A stretch of DNA of 64,000 nt from Clostridiales bacterium (GTDB lineage Bacteria; Bacillota; Clostridia; Christensenellales; Pumilibacteraceae), in assembly GCA_022508505.1 (NCBI GenBank), contig JAFLVC010000007.1, forward strand, positions 1 to 64,000, written 5' to 3'. Positions 42,237 through 52,365 of the stretch are shown piece by piece (position 1 is the stretch's first letter; each line of letters opens with the position of its first letter). Below the pieces are notes generated by a model that was given only the letters and a program-made list of their open reading frames with translations, searched no databases and was not told the origin of the DNA. The translations under genes and the position numbers were made by a program.

Positions 42237-45200
42237 ATGCTCAAAAACAACTCGATAAGTAAAAAATCTATTTGGTCAATCGTTGTCGTGATTATGATGG
42301 CGATTTGCTTTATTGCGGGCAATCTTTCGCATTTCGAAGCGCCGACCGTTCATAAGCCCGAGGATTCGGTCATCGAGTCGTCGCGCGAGCTCATGCTTTT
42401 CGACACCGACAGAAAGCTTACGCAGGACGACGCCACCTCGCGCATCAAGGCGGAATACCTCAAAGAGGCGGGCGGCTACCGTTCGGGCGATATAGTATCG
42501 GCGATAATCGAGCTTGAGGGTGACGCAGTTATCGACAGCTACCTTGACGGCGGCAGCGCCACGACCGGCTCGGTCGGCGAGTACGCCGCGAGCAGGGCAG
42601 GCAAGAACAAGATAAATACGATAAAATCCAAGCAGAAGGCTTTTCTTGCGAGGCTTAACGACGCGGCTCTCGTCAGCGAAGTCGGATACAGTTATTCGAC
42701 CGTCATGAACGCCGTTTCGGTAAAGGTGCCGTACGGCAATATTTCCAAAATCGAACAGATGGACGGCGTCAAGTCGGTCATTCTGTCCGAAACGTACAAC
42801 CTTCCCATGGCAGCGGAAAAGGGCTCCGACGAGGACAGGAAAAACACCGTCATAAACGACGTCGACGTCTATCCCGATACGGGTATATTCGATTCGAGCA
42901 GCGTCAGCTCGCTCGGCATTACCGGAAAGGGCACGGCGGTCGCCGTTCTCGACTCCGGCTTTGACTGCTCGCACGAGGTTTTCTCGCATCAGCCCGCGGG
43001 CGAGCTGTGGATTACTCAGGCAGACGTAACAGCCGCTCTTTCAAATCCCGAGCTCAATGCGCCGCAGACGACGGCGGGGCTCAAGATGACCGACGTTTGG
43101 TACAGCAATAAGATCCCGTTCACATACGACTACGGCGATAAGGACTTCGACGTATTCCCGTACGACTCCGAGCACGGCACTCACGTCGCCGGCATTATCG
43201 GCGGTCAGTCGGATACGATTACGGGCGTCGCAATCGACACCCAGCTCGTACTCATGAAGGTCTTTTCGGACTACAGCCAGGGCGCAGAGGAAGAGGACAT
43301 TCTCGCCGCCGTCGAGGACTCGGTGCTTCTCGGCGTCGACTGTATCAACATGTCGCTCGGCACGTCGTGCGGTTTTTCGCGCGAAGCGGACGGCAGCAGG
43401 CTCAACGAGGTTTACGACAAGGTCAACACGAGCGGAATAAGTCTTATCTGCGCGGCGAGCAACAGCTACAGCGCGTCGTTCGGCGGCGAGCAGGGCAACA
43501 CCAACTTCGTGTGGAACCCCGATTCGAGCACGGTCGGATCGCCCTCGACGTACCCTGCGGCGCTCTCCGTTGCGTCGATAAGCGGCGTCATGAGCAGTTA
43601 CCTGTACGTCAACGACTCCGACGTCGTGTTCTTCACCGAGTCGGCGACCATAAGCGGCAAGCGCAACGACTTTATAAAAGAGCTGTACGAGAGTCAGCAA
43701 CTCGGGGAGAAAGAGACAAAGGTTTACGAGTACATAACCGTCCCCGGTTACGGCTCGCGCATAAACTACATGACCGTCGACGTAAAAGGCAAGATAGCGC
43801 TCGTCAAGCGCGGCGGCAATATTTCGTTCGAGGACAAGGCGCTGTACGCAAAAGAAGCGGGTGCCGTCGCTTGTATCATATACAACAACGTCGAGGGTAC
43901 GATAAGCATGTCGATGGGCAAGAGCGATCACATCCCGACGGTGTCAATCACCAAGGAAAAGGGCAACATGCTCGCGTTGCGCTCGAGCGGCACGATTGCG
44001 GTCAGCAAGAGCTACACCGCCGGCCCGTTCATGTCCGACTTTTCGAGCTGGGGCCCCACCCCCAACCTCGAGCTCAAGCCCGAGATTACGGCTCACGGCG
44101 GCGAGATAAAGTCGTCCGTTCCCGGCGGCGGCTACGACAACCTCAGCGGTACGTCGATGGCGTCGCCCAACCTCTGCGGCGTAGTCGTTCTCGTCAGACA
44201 GTTCCTGAAGGATAAGTTCCCCGACTACTCGCAGCAGCAGATAGTCGTTCTCGCCAACCAAATGTTGATGTCGACGGCGACCATAGTTCTCAACGAGGAA
44301 GGCAATCCGTACTCGCCGAGAAAGCAGGGCGCGGGTCTTGCAAGCCTCAGTAACGTCGTCAATACCAAGGCGTATCTGTCCGTCGACGGCAAAGACAGGA
44401 CCAAGCTCGAGCTTTTGGACGACCCCAAAAAGACGGGCAAATACCACATGGAATTTAACGTCGTCAACATTTCGGACGACGACGTCGAATACAATCTGTC
44501 GCTCATCGGAATGACCGAAACGGTCTCCACCTCCGACAACGAGCACGTCGCCGAAAAGGGCAGTATCCTCGGCGGCAAATACTCGGCACGCGTAAGCGGC
44601 AACGGAACGCTTAAAAGCAATAAGATAAAGGTAAAGGCGGGCGGAACCGCAAAGGTGTCGCTCGACTACACTCTGACCGCCGCCGACAAAAAGGCAATCG
44701 ATACGAAGTTCCCCAACGGAATGTTTGTCGAGGGCTTTGTCAAGCTTTCGTCGACGGAGGATATTGACCTCAACGTGCCATTCCTCGCGTTCTACGGCGA
44801 TTGGACGCAAGCTCCTATATTCGACAAGACGTACTACGACGTAGAGTCCGAAGCGCACGACGGCTCTATCGACGACGAGGATAAGCTCAAGGCGGACTAC
44901 TACGCGTCTACGCTTTACGGCTCGTACTACAACAACTACGTCATTCCGCTCGGCACATATCTTTACGATATACCGGCGGGTTACGACGCGATTCCGGCAG
45001 TCGCCGAGCACGCTTCGATAAGCGACGTTCAGGGCACGGTCGACGGCATTTACGCCGTGTATGCGGGCGTTTTGCGAAACTGCAAGACGATGACGTACAC
45101 CATCACCGACAAGCTGACGGGCGAGGTCATCAAGGAATACGTCGACTACAACGTGCTGAAGTCGTTCTCCAACGGCGGCTCGCCGCTGCCGTCCTTCGAG

Positions 45201-48200
45201 CTTTTGGGCTGGAGCAGCGCGAGTATGCCGCTCATCAACAACCGCCAGTACGAGTTTAAAATGCTCGGTCGGCTGGACTACGGCGAGGATGGGGGACTTA
45301 CGACCAACCGCAACAACACGTTCAAGGTTGACTTCACTTTCGACAATGAAGCGCCGATTATAAAGAGCGTCGTTTACGAAAAGGAATACGACAGGGCTAC
45401 GAAAAAGAACCGCTACTACCTGACGATGACCGTTTTCGACAACCACTTCGTCCAGGCGATCACGCCCATTATCTTCACGTCCGACAGCTCGTACACCACG
45501 CTTTTCGACGAACCCATACCCGTTTACAGCGAAAAGGGCAAGGAAAGCAAGGTGCGCTTCGAGATTACCGACATTTTGAGCAACACCGTGTACGACGCAA
45601 TGCTGACGAACGCGCTCGGCTTTGCGATAGACGACTACGCGCTCAATACCAATGTGTATCTCTGCCAGCTCCCCGGAACGCGCGGCAACTTTAAGTTCAC
45701 CAAAAACGGCGAGCCCGACGGCTCTCAGCTCACAATACTATCGATGTACGAGGACGAAATAATCGACCTCACGAAGTATCTCTCGACGACGGACAAGACT
45801 GTAGACGCAGATAAGGATTATCTTAAGTATCTCGATTGGACTTCGTCCAGCCCCGAATTTGCTCAGGTCCAGTTTGGGCAAGTGCGCGGCATTAAATCGG
45901 GAAAAACGACGATAACCGCTACGGAATACCTGTACGGCGTCAACGCCTCTGTAATAATAAGTGTCAAGCCGCGCGAAGAAGCAGCGCTGTTGACAGACGA
46001 TGAGCCTACCGCGGCGGCAGGGCAAGAGGACGGCAACCTCGGCACGGCGGGCGCCAAAAACGACGGAATTTCGACGCGGTCGGCAAACGACGTTCCCGAC
46101 GTTTCGCAGGCGGAAATAGATACGCTGAGGTTTTCGTATTTCGAAACCAAGTACGCGTACCCGCGTTCGGGCGATACGAGCATGATAGGCGACACGGGCT
46201 CAAAACGGTTCTTATCGGCGTTTACCGGTCGACTCGAAATGTACCCCGGCGAAAAGATTAAGCTGTTCTACGAGATTCAGCCTTGGTACGTCGCCGACAA
46301 GTACCCCGCGACGTACAAGTCGTCCAACGAGACGATTGCGACGGTCGATCAGGAAGGCAATATCACCGCGCTTAAAAAGGGCAGCGTCAACATCACGCTC
46401 GAGCTGCAGGGCTCTAACCTTATGGCGATACTCGGCATAACCGTCAACAGCGAATTTGTCATTGACAGTATGCGCACTCTCGTTGCGTACAAGGGTCCGG
46501 GCGGTCACGTCGTAATTCCCGACGACGAGGGTATAATGTATATCGGCGCGTACTCCTTCTGTCTGTACACCACCGACGACTCTATCAAGGTGGACGAAAA
46601 AGACTACGACGCCAACAAGGTGCCCGGCACCAACTCGACGGTTTTGAGCGTGACGATCCCCAACGGCGTAGAGGACATACAAAAGTACGCATTCTACGGC
46701 TGCACGGCGCTCGAAGAGGTCAACATTTTGGGCCACGTCAAATACATTCGCGACTTCGCGTTTTCGGGCGACGTGAACCTTACCAAGATCAACCTCGAAG
46801 ATGTTTACGGCGTGGGCAGATACGCATTCGAGGGCTGCACTTCGCTCGACAATATCAATCTGAAAAGCATGTACTCAATCGGCGACCACGGCTTTGTCGG
46901 CTGCTCGGCGCTGAGCACTCTCGACCTCTCCGCGCTCCGCAACACCGGCGCGAGCGCATTCGAGGGTTGCACCTCGCTCAAGAGCGTCATTCTCAACGAG
47001 CACACCAAGCTCGCTGTAAGAATGTTCGCAAACTCCGGCTTGGAGTCGGTGGACATCTACGAGCGCGTCGAAATCCCCGAAAAGTGCTTTATGAACAGTA
47101 AGGCCTTGGAAAAGGTGACCATTCACAACACGCTTGTCGGCGTGGGCATGGGCGCGTTTGCGGGCTGCTCGGCGCTCGAAAGCTTCGAGTTTAAGGGCGG
47201 CGCACAGCGCATTGACCGCTTCGCGTTCGAGGACTGCACCGCGCTTACGAGCTTCACGCTTCCCAATAGCGCAGTAAGGCTGGGCGGCGACGTGTTCCTC
47301 AACTGCAAAAATCTCACCGAAATAGTCATTCAAAAAGATACCGTCATTTCGGACATAGCGTCGGCTCTGTTTGACGGCGCGGCTCTTTCCAAGATAACCG
47401 TAGCGGAAGGCAACAAGGTCTACTCGGTGTCCACCGACGGAAAGATGCTCATTACCGCTTCGGCGAGCACGCCCGACACGATAGTGTTCGTCGTGCCTTC
47501 GCTTGCGGGCAACTACGCGGTAGACGAAGCGTACAAGTACATCTCGGCGGGCGCGTTCGGCGGATCTGGCATAACCGCGCTCACCATTCAAAACCCCGAA
47601 ACAGTGATAGGCGATTATGCGTTCTATTCTTGCAAAAACCTGACGAGCGTAACGCTGCCTGCGTCCGATAAAGTGACGATAGGACACTACTCCTTTGCAA
47701 ATTGCGATAAGCTTACGACGATAAACAACCTTCAAAGCATTTTGAAAATAGGCAACTACGCGTTCGGACGGACGGGACTTACCCAAGTGACGATCGGCGA
47801 TAACGCCGTTTGCGGCGAGGGCGCGTTCTTCGAGTCCAAGCTGACCACCGTCACGGTGGGCAAAAACGCCAAGTTCGGCGAAGCGGCGTTCCAAGAGTGC
47901 AAGGCGCTCAAGACGGTCAACATGCCTGCGGACGGCGGCGTACATTTCGGCAAGGGGTGCTTCTCCGGCGATACGGCGCTCACTACAATCGACCTCAGCA
48001 AGCACGACGGCGAGATAGAAGAATATGCGTTCTTCGGCTGCACCGGACTTACATCGGTTACGCTTTCCGAAGTACAGCACATCGGCGAATACGCATTCGC
48101 GGAATGCAGCGCGCTCGCAACCGTCAATATGCCCAAAGTGATAACGATAGGCGAGGGTGCGTTCTCAGTCATTTACGAAGGACATTCCGCGGCTGCGATA

Positions 48201-49697
48201 AAGTCGCTCGTTCTCCCCGAAACGCTGACGAGCCTCGGCGAATACGCGTTCTTCTACTGCACGCGCTTGACCACGGTTACCATACTCGGCTCGATAGAGA
48301 TCATTCCCGAATCGGCGTTCGAGGGATGCACCATGCTCCAGCGCGTCGAGCTCCCGGCGACGGTGACCGAGATAGGCGATTACGCGTTCTACGGTTGCAC
48401 GCGACTTTCGAGCATCAACCTCGGTGGCGTGACGACTATCGGCGAAGGCGCGTTCATGTACGATTCAGCGCTTGCTAACGTCGACTTTAAGTCGATTGAA
48501 ACCGTCAAAGAGGGCGGCTTCGGCGGCACGGGACTTGCCGGCAGCATCACGGCGAACAAGCTCGTGTATGCGGGCGATCAGGCGTTCCAGAGCGTGCGCA
48601 AGGTGTCGATCACGTCTTTCACCGCGCCCAACCTCAAGTACATCGGAGTAAGCGCGTTCCAAGACAACTTCAGCCTTGCGGAATTTGTGTTCTCGTCCGA
48701 TATCGAGTACGTCGGCATCGGCGCGTTCTACGGCTGCGACGCGCTCGGCGGCTTCTACTATCTCGGCGACGGCGGCAGCAAACAGTCGAGCGGCGTAGTT
48801 AACGGCTACGCAGAACTCGTCGACGGCGTGCTGTACACGAGAATGCCGAACGGCGACCTCATGCTTTCGTCAATACCTGCGGGGCGGTCGATGTCGACCT
48901 TTATCCTCAAAGAGCGCACGACGGCGATTGACCAATACGCGGCAAACGCCAACAAGACGATACTCAACATCGTTCTTGCAGATTCGTTACGCTCGATAGG
49001 CAACTTCGCGTTTGCGGGTTGCACCAACCTCGCGTCGGTCGAGTTCAAGTCGTACACCGCGCCCACGCTCGAAAACTTCTACGTCCCCATTGACAACAGC
49101 TATGACAACATCGTTGTCGAGGGCGATCCGGGCTACGAGCTCGTTCACAACCAATTCTCGGCGTTTAACGACACGCTGTGTTACTTCAACTTTATCGGCC
49201 TTGCCGGAAAGTACAACCCGATCAAGATGATCCTTCCCGCAAACGCCGGTCTTGTCGGCTACGACTCGCTGATATACGAGGTGTTCTTCGGCAAACAGGC
49301 GAACGCCGAGATAAGCAATTACGTCGCGATGGACGCAAACCTTACGGCGTTTATTGCGGGTGCAAAAGAGATTATGCGCATCAAGACGCTCGTTATGACA
49401 GACGAGCAGTTCATAAACGAAACCATTTCGGCGCTCGAAGCGACAAGCCAAAAGGGTACTGACTACGGCTACACCGCAGAGGAGTGGAAGGCGCTCGTTG
49501 ACGCGGTCTACGGCGCGAAACAAAAGATTAACGAGATGAAAGGCGTCAAGACGCCCGCCAAGCCGACAACCGAACCGTCGGGCGGCATTGAGGGTTGGGC
49601 GATTGCGCTCCTAGCGGTTTGCGTTGCGGTCATTGTTGCCTCAGGCGCGATCGTTGCCTACCTGATGATGAATAAAAAGAAGGGGGGCACTAAATGA
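42237..49697 (+). CDS. Giant membrane-anchored S8 subtilase with PA, FN3-like, Big2 and BspA leucine-rich repeat domains
   Basis: 2486 residues. N-terminal signal/membrane segment (about 12-29), an I9-type propeptide (60-190), and an S8 protease domain with catalytic Asp239 (AVLDSGFD), His313 (EHGTHVAGIIGG), oxyanion Asn409 (CAASNS) and Ser640 (SGTSMASPN). A PA domain is inserted at about 495-590 (GKIALVKRGGNISFEDKALY), as in lactocepin and C5a peptidase. FN3-like modules follow, then Big2-like segments near 1180-1240 and 1350-1410. From about 1435 to 2290 run some thirty or more BspA-type LRR_5 units (AFYGCTALEEVNI, AFEGCTSLDNINL and so on). A C-terminal membrane segment (about 2452-2475) and basic tail anchor it, without an LPxTG motif. 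Ribosome binding site AAGGAGATGA, 14 bases after the OppF gene. Confidence 0.93.
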   Translation: MLKNNSISKKSIWSIVVVIMMAICFIAGNLSHFEAPTVHKPEDSVIESSRELMLFDTDRKLTQDDATSRIKAEYLKEAGGYRSGDIVSAIIELEGDAVIDSYLDGGSATTGSVGEYAASRAGKNKINTIKSKQKAFLARLNDAALVSEVGYSYSTVMNAVSVKVPYGNISKIEQMDGVKSVILSETYNLPMAAEKGSDEDRKNTVINDVDVYPDTGIFDSSSVSSLGITGKGTAVAVLDSGFDCSHEVFSHQPAGELWITQADVTAALSNPELNAPQTTAGLKMTDVWYSNKIPFTYDYGDKDFDVFPYDSEHGTHVAGIIGGQSDTITGVAIDTQLVLMKVFSDYSQGAEEEDILAAVEDSVLLGVDCINMSLGTSCGFSREADGSRLNEVYDKVNTSGISLICAASNSYSASFGGEQGNTNFVWNPDSSTVGSPSTYPAALSVASISGVMSSYLYVNDSDVVFFTESATISGKRNDFIKELYESQQLGEKETKVYEYITVPGYGSRINYMTVDVKGKIALVKRGGNISFEDKALYAKEAGAVACIIYNNVEGTISMSMGKSDHIPTVSITKEKGNMLALRSSGTIAVSKSYTAGPFMSDFSSWGPTPNLELKPEITAHGGEIKSSVPGGGYDNLSGTSMASPNLCGVVVLVRQFLKDKFPDYSQQQIVVLANQMLMSTATIVLNEEGNPYSPRKQGAGLASLSNVVNTKAYLSVDGKDRTKLELLDDPKKTGKYHMEFNVVNISDDDVEYNLSLIGMTETVSTSDNEHVAEKGSILGGKYSARVSGNGTLKSNKIKVKAGGTAKVSLDYTLTAADKKAIDTKFPNGMFVEGFVKLSSTEDIDLNVPFLAFYGDWTQAPIFDKTYYDVESEAHDGSIDDEDKLKADYYASTLYGSYYNNYVIPLGTYLYDIPAGYDAIPAVAEHASISDVQGTVDGIYAVYAGVLRNCKTMTYTITDKLTGEVIKEYVDYNVLKSFSNGGSPLPSFELLGWSSASMPLINNRQYEFKMLGRLDYGEDGGLTTNRNNTFKVDFTFDNEAPIIKSVVYEKEYDRATKKNRYYLTMTVFDNHFVQAITPIIFTSDSSYTTLFDEPIPVYSEKGKESKVRFEITDILSNTVYDAMLTNALGFAIDDYALNTNVYLCQLPGTRGNFKFTKNGEPDGSQLTILSMYEDEIIDLTKYLSTTDKTVDADKDYLKYLDWTSSSPEFAQVQFGQVRGIKSGKTTITATEYLYGVNASVIISVKPREEAALLTDDEPTAAAGQEDGNLGTAGAKNDGISTRSANDVPDVSQAEIDTLRFSYFETKYAYPRSGDTSMIGDTGSKRFLSAFTGRLEMYPGEKIKLFYEIQPWYVADKYPATYKSSNETIATVDQEGNITALKKGSVNITLELQGSNLMAILGITVNSEFVIDSMRTLVAYKGPGGHVVIPDDEGIMYIGAYSFCLYTTDDSIKVDEKDYDANKVPGTNSTVLSVTIPNGVEDIQKYAFYGCTALEEVNILGHVKYIRDFAFSGDVNLTKINLEDVYGVGRYAFEGCTSLDNINLKSMYSIGDHGFVGCSALSTLDLSALRNTGASAFEGCTSLKSVILNEHTKLAVRMFANSGLESVDIYERVEIPEKCFMNSKALEKVTIHNTLVGVGMGAFAGCSALESFEFKGGAQRIDRFAFEDCTALTSFTLPNSAVRLGGDVFLNCKNLTEIVIQKDTVISDIASALFDGAALSKITVAEGNKVYSVSTDGKMLITASASTPDTIVFVVPSLAGNYAVDEAYKYISAGAFGGSGITALTIQNPETVIGDYAFYSCKNLTSVTLPASDKVTIGHYSFANCDKLTTINNLQSILKIGNYAFGRTGLTQVTIGDNAVCGEGAFFESKLTTVTVGKNAKFGEAAFQECKALKTVNMPADGGVHFGKGCFSGDTALTTIDLSKHDGEIEEYAFFGCTGLTSVTLSEVQHIGEYAFAECSALATVNMPKVITIGEGAFSVIYEGHSAAAIKSLVLPETLTSLGEYAFFYCTRLTTVTILGSIEIIPESAFEGCTMLQRVELPATVTEIGDYAFYGCTRLSSINLGGVTTIGEGAFMYDSALANVDFKSIETVKEGGFGGTGLAGSITANKLVYAGDQAFQSVRKVSITSFTAPNLKYIGVSAFQDNFSLAEFVFSSDIEYVGIGAFYGCDALGGFYYLGDGGSKQSSGVVNGYAELVDGVLYTRMPNGDLMLSSIPAGRSMSTFILKERTTAIDQYAANANKTILNIVLADSLRSIGNFAFAGCTNLASVEFKSYTAPTLENFYVPIDNSYDNIVVEGDPGYELVHNQFSAFNDTLCYFNFIGLAGKYNPIKMILPANAGLVGYDSLIYEVFFGKQANAEISNYVAMDANLTAFIAGAKEIMRIKTLVMTDEQFINETISALEATSQKGTDYGYTAEEWKALVDAVYGAKQKINEMKGVKTPAKPTTEPSGGIEGWAIALLAVCVAVIVASGAIVAYLMMNKKKGGTK
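46537..49070 (+). repeat. BspA-type leucine-rich repeat region inside the giant protease
   Basis: About 2.5 kb encodes repeated units of roughly 20-25 residues with the pattern YAFxGCTxLxxVxL and IGxxAFxxC, the TpLRR/LRR_5 type. Units are diverged in DNA, so this is an old expansion rather than recent duplication. Confidence 0.9.
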
Positions 49698-52036
49698 GAA
49701 GAAGACTCGTAAGCATTCTCCTCGTAATATGCTTGGCGCTCGGGATTGCCGCTTGCGGCGACGGCGGCGAGAAAAAGCCGGAAGCGGTAACGCTTTCCAT
49801 GCCTCAAAATCTGCGAATAATAGAGCAGGAAACGGTAGGCGTTGTCCGCTGGGATAAAGTGCCTAACGCGGAGTACTATATCGTCACCGTGAACGGCACA
49901 GACAACGAGACCGAAAACACGTCGTGGGAAATAACGCCCCTGTCGATAGACTATACTGTGTCCGTCGTGGCGTGCCGCAAGGGCGCAAAAAATTCGCCTG
50001 CGGCGACGGTCAACTTTTCCAAGCGCACGGTGTCGGTGGCCATTTCGGGCGGTTCGGAATGCCGCAGCGGCAAGACGCTTCAGCTGACCGCGACTGTCAC
50101 GAACGCGCCCGATAACGGCGTCACTTGGTCGATAACGTCGGGCGAGAGTTATGCCGAAATAAGCGCGGCCGGACTTCTCACCGCAAAGACTGTTGCGGGC
50201 GATAAGCTCGTCACTGTCAAGGCGACGAGCACATACGACCAAACGGCGAGCGCGACTAAGGTCATCACGATAACGGCAAAGCCCGAACTCACGCAAGAGA
50301 TGTTTGACGGACTCGACAACGCCAAGCTGTCGTACGAGGGGTATATTGAGACGGAGCAGTGGCTGCTCGGCTCGTTCGGAACCTCCGACGAGCTTGTCGG
50401 CGCCGTTACTCGTACGGTAACTACGACGATGGACGAGAGCAGTTGGTTTGTCGCGTATCAGGACGTCAACGGGCTTGTAAAGCGCGTTTATTACGAGGAC
50501 CGCGACAATATCGACGGGCGGGCGAGCACCGCTTGCAAGGTTTCCGTCGATCTGATGAACGAAGAGACCGTTGAGCCTTTGAAAGTCGGCGGCGAGCTTG
50601 TCGCGTGGACGGACGTCGACTACACAAACAAGCTTAAAGACCTCAGCGTTGCCGACTTTACGTTCAACGACAGCAATTGGCGCTGGCAGTATACAGGCGG
50701 CGCGAACGCGCAGGAACGCAGCGCCAATATAAAGGAAATAGTCGCTTCGATAGGCGAGTTCGGCTTCGTGCCCAAGGATTTTTATCTCATCGTCGAAGCG
50801 GACGTAATTATCGGCGTGTTCATCGAATCGGAGGACGACTTTCTCTCGTATTCGGGTTATGCCGTGCGCTCCAAGCTGACCGCTTCCGTCGACGTCGGCG
50901 ATCTGGTCAACGTCAAGAAGGTGGCAAAGTTCGAGCACAAGGAAATGCACGACGAGCTTGCCGCCGCAATTGAGAAAATGCACGGCCTCACAAGCTACAC
51001 GACCGAGGTGCTCGACAACGGCACGTCATTGGAAGAGGGCGCGCAGTACAACGGTTACGTCGAAACTGTGACGGACGACACGTGCTATATGCGCCCGTTC
51101 GAGTTCGAGCCTTTTCCTAACCTGCTCGTCGAAATAGGCAACGGCGTGCGCACATTCTCAGGCCTCGACTTCGGGTTTGTCAAGTGCGCCGACGAACTGT
51201 ACAATTCGTTTGAGCTTAAGGAAGGCAAGTACGTCGCCGCGCGCGCGTTCGAGACCGAATTCGGCGCAGCAAAGCCGTCGTTCGCGTTTGCCGCCGAGAT
51301 ATTCACGAGCGTCAAGGACAACGGCGACGGGACCAAGACGTACTACGTAGATTCGTCCATGCTGGGCGTCGCTACGACGTTGTATAACGGTCTCGGCAAC
51401 GAGATGAACATATACGGCATCTTCGCCAATTCCAACTTCCGCTCCACGGCATTCGTTCCGTTTGTCACCGTCAATGCCGACGGGTATATTTCGGCAGCAG
51501 CGTTCAGCTACTACATCAGCTCGTACTACGGCGAGATCAGGATAGAGTATCGCGACTTCGATTCGGCAAACGTTTCCGCCGAAGTCGCGCAAAAGCTGGG
51601 CGAAATAAAGAGCTCGCCGCGCACTACGCCCACGGGGTGGGGCGAGATCGAGATAGCGCTTGCCGAGGACGATGACAAGCCCATCGACGCGCTCAACCAT
51701 TTCAAAAAGCTTTTCGACGACGACATAGCGGATAGACTTCCGTACTTCGGCGCGGCGCTCGGCGACACGTTCAACTCCGGCATCACCGACTTCAGAAGCA
51801 TCAGGGTTGGCGATAAACGCGTTACAGTCGAGTCGGTCACGCTGTTCTTCGAGGTGCCGTTCGATATTAACTACAGTATCGATTCGTCGATCGCCAAGCT
51901 CGTCGAGCTTCTCGAAGACAACGGCTTCTCCGTCAACGAGAGCGGCGTGTACGTCAAGGGCAACATTTCGGTTCAGCCTGCCGACTCGCAAAAGCGGCTG
52001 TTCGTGTACGTGTGGAACAATTCGCCGACGGTGTAA
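49694..52036 (+). CDS. Lipoprotein with FN3-like and Big2-like domains, coupled to the giant protease
   Basis: 780 residues with signal peptide and lipobox GIAAC (Cys21). Residues 32-105 read as an FN3-like domain (SMPQNLRIIEQETVGVVRWD, then YYIVTVNGTD), and 110-195 as a Big2-like immunoglobulin fold (SGKTLQLTATVTNAPDNGVT, then AAGLLTAKTVAGDKLVTVKA). The remaining 580 residues, beginning with LTQEMFDGLDNAKLSYEGYI, are not recognised and contain mixed alpha/beta segments. The ATG overlaps the stop of the protease gene (ATGA), indicating translational coupling and probably joint function, for example as a surface partner or substrate-presenting protein. A terminator follows. Confidence 0.87.
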   Translation: MRRRLVSILLVICLALGIAACGDGGEKKPEAVTLSMPQNLRIIEQETVGVVRWDKVPNAEYYIVTVNGTDNETENTSWEITPLSIDYTVSVVACRKGAKNSPAATVNFSKRTVSVAISGGSECRSGKTLQLTATVTNAPDNGVTWSITSGESYAEISAAGLLTAKTVAGDKLVTVKATSTYDQTASATKVITITAKPELTQEMFDGLDNAKLSYEGYIETEQWLLGSFGTSDELVGAVTRTVTTTMDESSWFVAYQDVNGLVKRVYYEDRDNIDGRASTACKVSVDLMNEETVEPLKVGGELVAWTDVDYTNKLKDLSVADFTFNDSNWRWQYTGGANAQERSANIKEIVASIGEFGFVPKDFYLIVEADVIIGVFIESEDDFLSYSGYAVRSKLTASVDVGDLVNVKKVAKFEHKEMHDELAAAIEKMHGLTSYTTEVLDNGTSLEEGAQYNGYVETVTDDTCYMRPFEFEPFPNLLVEIGNGVRTFSGLDFGFVKCADELYNSFELKEGKYVAARAFETEFGAAKPSFAFAAEIFTSVKDNGDGTKTYYVDSSMLGVATTLYNGLGNEMNIYGIFANSNFRSTAFVPFVTVNADGYISAAAFSYYISSYYGEIRIEYRDFDSANVSAEVAQKLGEIKSSPRTTPTGWGEIEIALAEDDDKPIDALNHFKKLFDDDIADRLPYFGAALGDTFNSGITDFRSIRVGDKRVTVESVTLFFEVPFDINYSIDSSIAKLVELLEDNGFSVNESGVYVKGNISVQPADSQKRLFVYVWNNSPTV

Positions 52037-52079
52037 GCATCGAGGCGTAGTTACAGTGAATAGTGAAGAATAGATTAAG

Positions 52080-52111
52080 AAAGCGCGGGATAGAATGCTC
52101 GCGCTTTTTTT
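52080..52111 (+). terminator. Terminator of the peptide-uptake/protease operon
   Basis: Stem AAAGCGCGGG (52080-52089) with CTCGCGCTTT (52098-52107), one G-U pair, loop of eight bases, followed by further Ts. Confidence 0.88.
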
Positions 52112-52365
52112 ATGCGGCTCCGCGCTTTGCTCCGCATTTGAACACATTTCGACCCCGTCGCACTCGACAGAACCCCGACATTATACTGTGCGGTTTTTAG
52201 CGGATTTCGTCGCATATTTTGACATTTTTTGACACAAAATAAGGGTGGTTTGTAGTCAATATGAACAAAAAACGAGCAAAATAATTGTATAAACCTATTG
52301 ACAAATATATATCCACGGTGATATAATTCATACAGCTAAATAAAATCTATCTTTGGGAGGAAATT
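52112..52365 (+). promoter_or_regulatory. Intergenic region with malE promoter
   Basis: Gap between the protease operon and malE. The promoter is -35 TTGACA at 52298-52303 and -10 TATAAT at 52322-52327 with an 18-base spacer. The ribosome binding site GGGAGGA is at 52355-52361. The 52180-52290 part is AT-rich with two further TTGACA copies (near 52226 and 52237) that lack a good -10. No convincing catabolite-response or MalR operator was found. Confidence 0.72.

Noticed and set aside
52220..52260. Additional promoters from two TTGACA copies upstream of malE
   Set aside because: Neither has a -10-like hexamer 16-18 bases downstream.
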